A stretch of DNA of 62,000 nt, from assembly GCA_037447655.1 (NCBI GenBank), contig JBBHKE010003430.1, positions 139,822 to 201,821 of the forward strand. Reading direction: 5' to 3'. The notes under the pieces were generated by a model. The model ran no database searches, was not told where the DNA came from, and saw only the letters and a list, made by a program, of their open reading frames with translations. Shown here in pieces: positions 57,712-62,000 of this stretch. How positions within the stretch are numbered: the stretch's first letter is position 1; each line of letters starts with the position of its first letter. The stretch is from Zygnema cylindricum (taxonomy: Eukaryota; Streptophyta; Zygnematophyceae; Zygnematales; Zygnemataceae). A program made the translations under genes and the position numbers.

Positions 57712-58952
57712 GGGTGAAGTTCCATCATACGTTTCTGTAATTGTACGGCAAACTCTACAGACCGGGTCGATTGATAGCCCGTTCCCACAGGAGCATTTGT
57801 AACTTTTTGCCCATTCCGATGATTTTCCGAAAACTCATCGGAAATCGGGTCTTGTTCACACCTAAATTTTGGGTTTTTCTCCGATTGAAGGTGTCTTGTG
57901 ACACGTCACACGCTTTGACGTCATCAAATAAAGGCGCGAAAAAAAACCTGCAGATTTTCAAACTTACTAATCAGATTGCACCCTTTCACGTCATTAGAAC
58001 GACGACGGTGGTTCAAAGACTTGCGGATTTTTCGCGCGAAAACAACGAAATAGCTATTCGGATGTTGTTTTTGCTACGTCAACTTTTCGGTTTACCATTG
58101 GCCTATTTCACAAAAAGACGCAACTTTTACCCTACTTATATATCCAGCGATATTTTGAGGAAATTCGTTTGTACGGTTTTCCGAGAACTTCTGAAATCTA
58201 CAAAGTCGGTGCTCGAAAAGCCGTACATTATTCGAACGTCCTTCTGTTGCGGAAGTGATTTTTTTTCCAGTGGGAACAAGCTATGAGTCGAAGTTCCATC
58301 ACGTAGAGTCAGTAAGCCACTTGTTCTAAATTGACTGACGCCACGCAAGCTACTATATTAAATATCTTTTAGCTTTTTAGTACCGAAAAACTTAACTTTA
58401 AATCTTGACTTGCGTACCATGTACATGAGTACGAAGTAATTATAGGACAAAAAATTTATACATTTTGCACACGCTAGTCTGTACGCCAGCTCATTTTTTA
58501 GGGTTTCTGTTTTTGAACGTAATGAAAGTCCTTTGAGAGAAATAGTGTGACGAACAAAAGTTATCAAAAAAAGCGTGACGAGGGAATGTTACAAAATTTC
58601 GTTTTTATTTTCGGTTGTATTTTGGAAACCACGTGTCATGTGCAAATCTTAAGATTTTTCGTTGGTTTTCTATCATGACACGTAGCTTAATTGTCTAGCG
58701 TGTCACGATTTTTTTTTTGTATCTGCCAACCCACCTCTTCGAGGTGGGTCGACAGTTACAGAAAAAATGAAGCAAACTCCTCGCAGATGAACATCCGATG
58801 GCCAGTATTTCCTCTAAGACCTTAGGAGAGTATCGGCAAGATTCTTTGTAATGTAGTTTTTCGTATAAAAACAAAATAGGCGGTACGATTTGGTACGGAG
58901 GGTCGCGGATTTCTGTAAACTACACCACTTTTCGCTTGATGGAACTTCACCC
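57712..58952. mobile_element. GGGTGAAGTT family, copy 4 (1241 bp incl. nested element)
   Basis: Left end GGGTGAAGTTCCATCATACG (after TTA), right end CGCTTGATGGAACTTCACCC (before CAA); the flanking trinucleotides differ. It contains the TAGCCCGTTCCCAC element at 57775-58283. Its remaining interior is paralogous to 60833-62000, including a hairpin CCCACCTCTTCGAGGTGGG near 58731-58749. Confidence 0.8.
57775..58283. mobile_element. Nested TIR element TAGCCCGTTCCCAC (509 bp), TGA target duplication
   Basis: Left end TAGCCCGTTCCCACAGG and right end CCAGTGGGAACAAGCTA are inverted repeats with a few mismatches, flanked by TGA (57772-57774, 58284-58286). The paralogous element at 61388-61400 carries the empty site GTCGATTGAGTCGATG with a single TGA. 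A 181-aa frame crosses it without a recognisable domain, so it is not called a gene. Confidence 0.85.
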
Positions 58953-58955
58953 CAA

Positions 58956-59641
58956 GGGTGAACTTCCACTAGAGGAAAAGTGGGGTTGTTTACTGGACGC
59001 TGTACGATTTTGTACAGATTCGTATGATTATCTTTTTTTGTCAGAAGAAACATGACGAAACATGTCTATTGGATGGCTCCAATATTATAAGTGTAAGTAT
59101 CGACCGTTGGATTTTTCACTTTTGTAGATTCTCGAAGCAATCACGCACATCGTTCTGTTTGAGGAGACTCTCCTCGGCGAGGAGAGTTTCTTCAGACTGG
59201 TCGCGTACCATTGGTACACGTGAAAAGTAGAAAAAAAATTCAACACGAACAGGCGATAAGAATCGAACACGTCGTACACGCCATGTGCCTTCCGCCACGG
59301 TGTATGAAGATTGACCGAAACATCTTCGCACGCTTCTTTTGACATCCGTTGACCTTAAATATTTGCGGTGCCTTTTTTACATTTTGTCTCATTTCAAAAT
59401 TTAAATCTGGTCGCAATATTTTTGTACGAATCATTATACCTCCGCTAGTACAAATATTATGTACAGATTTTTAGCTTGAAGAGTATTTATAGATTTTAAG
59501 AGTCTGTAATTAACTTACGTGGCGCCAATCATAATTGAGAAACGATGTCTATTGGCACGACATAATGGAAGGTCGTGCCAGTAAACACTAAAAATAGACG
59601 TATCTGCATGTTTACTGGGACAGCCTAATGGAGAACACGCC
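58956..59641. mobile_element. GGGTGAAGTT family, copy 5 (686 bp)
   Basis: Left end GGGTGAACTTCCACTAG, right end CTAATGGAGAACACGCC. A central hairpin ACTCTCCTCGGCGAGGAGAGT lies near 59167-59187. Collinear with 17876-18568. Flanking CAA / TAA agree in two of three bases. Confidence 0.8.
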
Positions 59642-60016
59642 TAAGTTCAATGTAACACTTAGATGATTAAATTTCAATTTTTCGGCTAAATGCTCTCACC
59701 GTGGAGCTCACGTAACGACAAAAAGTGACTGTCTGCAACACTTGTATTTACATGTGGTTGCAGCAGTTTTGTTACCGTATACGTTCGCTGGCCGTGTGAA
59801 TTGCTAACTTTATTATGACGGTGGACGTTCGCAAGCGCGACAAAATTTTAAGCAGTTAAAACAATATTTTGAAAGTCAAAGTTGTCAAACTGATTGACCG
59901 TCAACTTTGTACTTAAAGGTACTTTATTTGTACCAATATGAACTTCAAACTTACATTTTTTGACAAAATGACGTGACTGTGCGCAACCAAAACAGTCACT
60001 GTCATGATCAATTCCC

Positions 60017-60494
60017 TATTAAAATAAAGTTCGATAATTCAAACAACCGTACTGCTTAAATTTTTTTTTTTTAAATCCTGCCCGTTGGCCAAAGTTGAAA
60101 CAAAAAAAAATGAGCGCACGTTTATTTCTCGCTTTCCCCACTCCGCCCGCCTCTCTTTCGCCTCATTTCTCCTTTTTTTCGTACTTCACAGGAATCTCCA
60201 ATGAGTAAATTAAAATACGAGATGTTGGTGTGAGACATACAGTACAATACAGTACTGTACTGTAGTGATTTGAAAATTATTTTTTTCGTATATGATTTGG
60301 TCCAGGATGAAGCGTCGACGATGGAAATAACGGATTCAGAAACTATGGCGGAAAATTCTAGATTTTTCTGAACCTTTTGCTTTTTTGTTTGGTGCTTTTG
60401 TTTCCTTTTTTTTGTGATTTTTGTTGCTTTTTTTTTGCAATAGTCCTACGACAGTATATTTATCGATTCTTGAAGTGTTGTAAATATCGTGAAT
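60017..60494. other. Intergenic spacer, nothing recognised
   Basis: T-rich, with overlapping TACAGTACTGTAC motifs near 60240-60262. No gene or repeat family assigned. Confidence 0.4.
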
Positions 60495-60830
60495 GTATTC
60501 TCCTCCGATCGGCTGTTACGGCTATCGATCGTCGCCGGGTTCTGGAACTCCCTCATCGTGCTCCTCCGGGATGGGGGGACTTACGTGGTTGCTTTTCCTA
60601 GTTATTTAATTGGGTTGGGGTTGGGGTTGTAGTTTTGGTTTTGTCAGTTGCCGTGCTTTTCATTTTGAGTTTGGGTGCTTTTATTTTCCTTGTTGTTTTC
60701 TTTTTGTTTTTGTTGTGCTGTTATTTTCTTCCCCTGTTGGTAGTTTTTCAGTTTCGACCATGCCACCCTTTTTGTACCCTCGGACTTACATGGTTTACCA
60801 TCATGCTTTTTAATTTATCCTGCGTTTACT
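60495..60830 (+). mobile_element. 5'-truncated non-LTR retroelement tail
   Basis: Closely similar to 30290-30625. It has TCCTCCGATCGGCTGTTACG, GGGACTTACGTGGTTGC, the GGGTTGGGGTTGGGGTTG run, GCCGTGCTTTTCATTTTGAG, and a 3' end GGACTTACATGGTTTACC ATCATG. Only the last ~25 codons and the 3' UTR are kept. Confidence 0.82.
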
Positions 60831-60832
60831 TA

Positions 60833-62000
60833 GGGTGAAGTTCCATCATACGTTTCTGTAATTGTACGGCAAACTCTACACCGCGAATCGTAATTAGAGT
60901 AAATTACTCTAATTCGGTCGCTCGAAATTTTGACTCTATCACATCAAATAGAGTAAGCGATTCTAATTTTTTCATTATTCTAATTTAGGTAAGGTTTAAT
61001 TAGCGTTTTTAATTCTAATATATGTTCGTTTTAAATAGCGTGGAGTACGGACGACGTCCGACCGTGCAAAATTGTACTTTTATAAGTAGAAAAGTACAAA
61101 TAATGATTTAATACAGGCCATTATCATGTAACTGCGTTTTAACAAAAGGCGTAGTGCGAACGTCATAGTGACGATAAACTTTACGTTTTGTCAGATTCTG
61201 TACGAATACCTTATTTACAGTAGAGGATATTAACTTGCCAAATTAGAGTACACCGCATAAATTAGAGTAAATTCCTTTTTGAAACAGCTCTGACACATAT
61301 TATAGAGTAAATTACTCTAATCATTTTTTTATCTTTTTTTACTCTAATTTTTTCATTACTCTAATTACGATGCGCGGTGTACAGACCGGGTCGATTGAGT
61401 CGATGTTCCATCACGTAGAGTCTGTAAGCCATGTGTTATAAATTGAACGGCTTCACGCAATCTACGATCCGATATTGAATATCTTTCAGATATTTAACAC
61501 CGACATACTTAACTTCAAAACTTGACTTGCGTACGATGTACCTGCGTACGAAGTAATCATACGACAAAACTTTTATACTTTTTGCAGACGCCAGTCTGTA
61601 CGCCAGGTCATTTTTTAGGGTTTCAGTTTTCGAACATAACGAAAGTCCTTTGAGAGAAATAGTGTGACGAACAGAAGTTACCGAAAATAGCGTGACGAGG
61701 GAATGTTACGAAATTTCGTTTTTTTTTTTCGGTTGTATTTTGGAAACCGCGTGTCATGTGCAAATCTTAAGATTTTTCGTTGGTTTTCCAACATGACACG
61801 TAGCTTAATCGTCCAGCGTGTCACGATATTTTGTTTCTTTATCTGCCAACCCACCTCCTCGAGGTGCCATCCCACCTCCTCGAGGTGGGTTGACAGTTAC
61901 AGAAAAAATTGAGGCGAACTCCTCGCAGATGAACATCCGACGGCCAGAATTACCTCCAAGACCTTCGGAGAGTATCGGCAAAATTCTCTGTAATGTTGAT
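60833..62000. mobile_element. GGGTGAAGTT family, copy 6, runs off the window
   Basis: Left end GGGTGAAGTTCCATCATACG after TTA. Paralogous to 57712-58952 but with a TA-MITE (60879-61379) instead of the TGA-type insertion. It has a doubled hairpin block (CCACCTCCTCGAGGTG) near 61852-61888. The right end is outside the window. Confidence 0.82.
60879..61379. mobile_element. TA-type MITE, subfamily C (501 bp), with empty site known
   Basis: Ends CACCGCGAATCGTAATTAG / CTAATTACGATGCGCGGTG, flanked by TA (60877-60878, 61380-61381). The host sequence reads AAACTC-TA-[element]-TA-CAGACCGGG, while the paralogue at 57750-57767 reads AAACTCTACAGACCGGG uninterrupted. Confidence 0.95.

Larger units (their letters stand above)
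56465..60016. mobile_element. Long-TIR (MULE-like) element, 3552 bp, with perfect 8-bp target duplication
   Basis: Inverted arms of about 335-365 bp (56465 to ~56830 and ~59660 to 60016) begin GGGAATTGAACATGACAGTG / GGGAATTGATCATGACAGTG and stay collinear through TTGGTTGCGCACAGTCAC and TTTTGTCAAAAA. They are flanked by TATTAAAA on both sides (56457-56464, 60017-60024). The GGGAATT start and long arms resemble Mutator-like elements, although 9 bp is their usual duplication. No transposase: the interior is made of a TA-MITE (56890-57390), two GGGTGAAGTT elements (57712-58952, 58956-59641) and short spacers. Confidence 0.88.

Noticed and set aside
57741-58286. 181-aa open frame
   Set aside because: It coincides with the TAGCCCGTTCCCAC transposable element and has no recognisable domain.

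Overview
This is nuclear DNA of a eukaryote of the green lineage, most likely a streptophyte alga with a large repeat-rich genome. Chara is my best guess, but that is inference. Four conserved genes with spliceosomal introns can be rebuilt exon by exon. They are a SUVR-type H3K9 methyltransferase with the plant WIYLD domain, the thylakoid protein HHL1, an LdpA-type iron-sulfur protein, and a MOS11/SARNP mRNA-export protein. All exon junctions used are GT-AG and the reading phases agree. Nothing bacterial was seen (no operons, no ribosome binding sites). A 10-N assembly gap lies at 34875-34884.

Layout. 0.7-10.9 kb (minus): the SUVR gene, truncated at the left window edge; its introns carry short tandem repeats and a partial copy of its own exon 3. 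11-23 kb: an element with a GGGTGAAGTT inverted terminal repeat, a dead hAT transposase, a tandem repeat of about 0.5 kb and old retroelement debris. 23.5-28.1 kb (plus): HHL1, whose last intron ends in a hexanucleotide array of about 830 bp next to the 3' splice site. 28-38 kb: an insertion bed with nested MITEs, hAT-like elements and a 5'-truncated non-LTR retroelement. 38.4-45.6 kb (plus): the 12-exon LdpA gene. 48.6-50.2 kb (minus): MOS11. 51.4-56.1 kb: a decayed non-LTR retrotransposon. 56.5-60.0 kb: a 3.55-kb element with long terminal inverted repeats and a perfect 8-bp target duplication, filled with other elements. 60.5-62 kb: another retroelement tail and another GGGTGAAGTT element.

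The four host genes are unrelated housekeeping functions (chromatin, photosystem II repair, a redox-sensing Fe-S protein, mRNA export). They do not form a pathway or cluster. The most unusual content is the mobile DNA. At least four non-autonomous DNA-transposon families have target-site duplications (TA; 3 bp; 8 bp) readable in this window. In two cases the unoccupied target can be read in a paralogous copy a few kilobases away.
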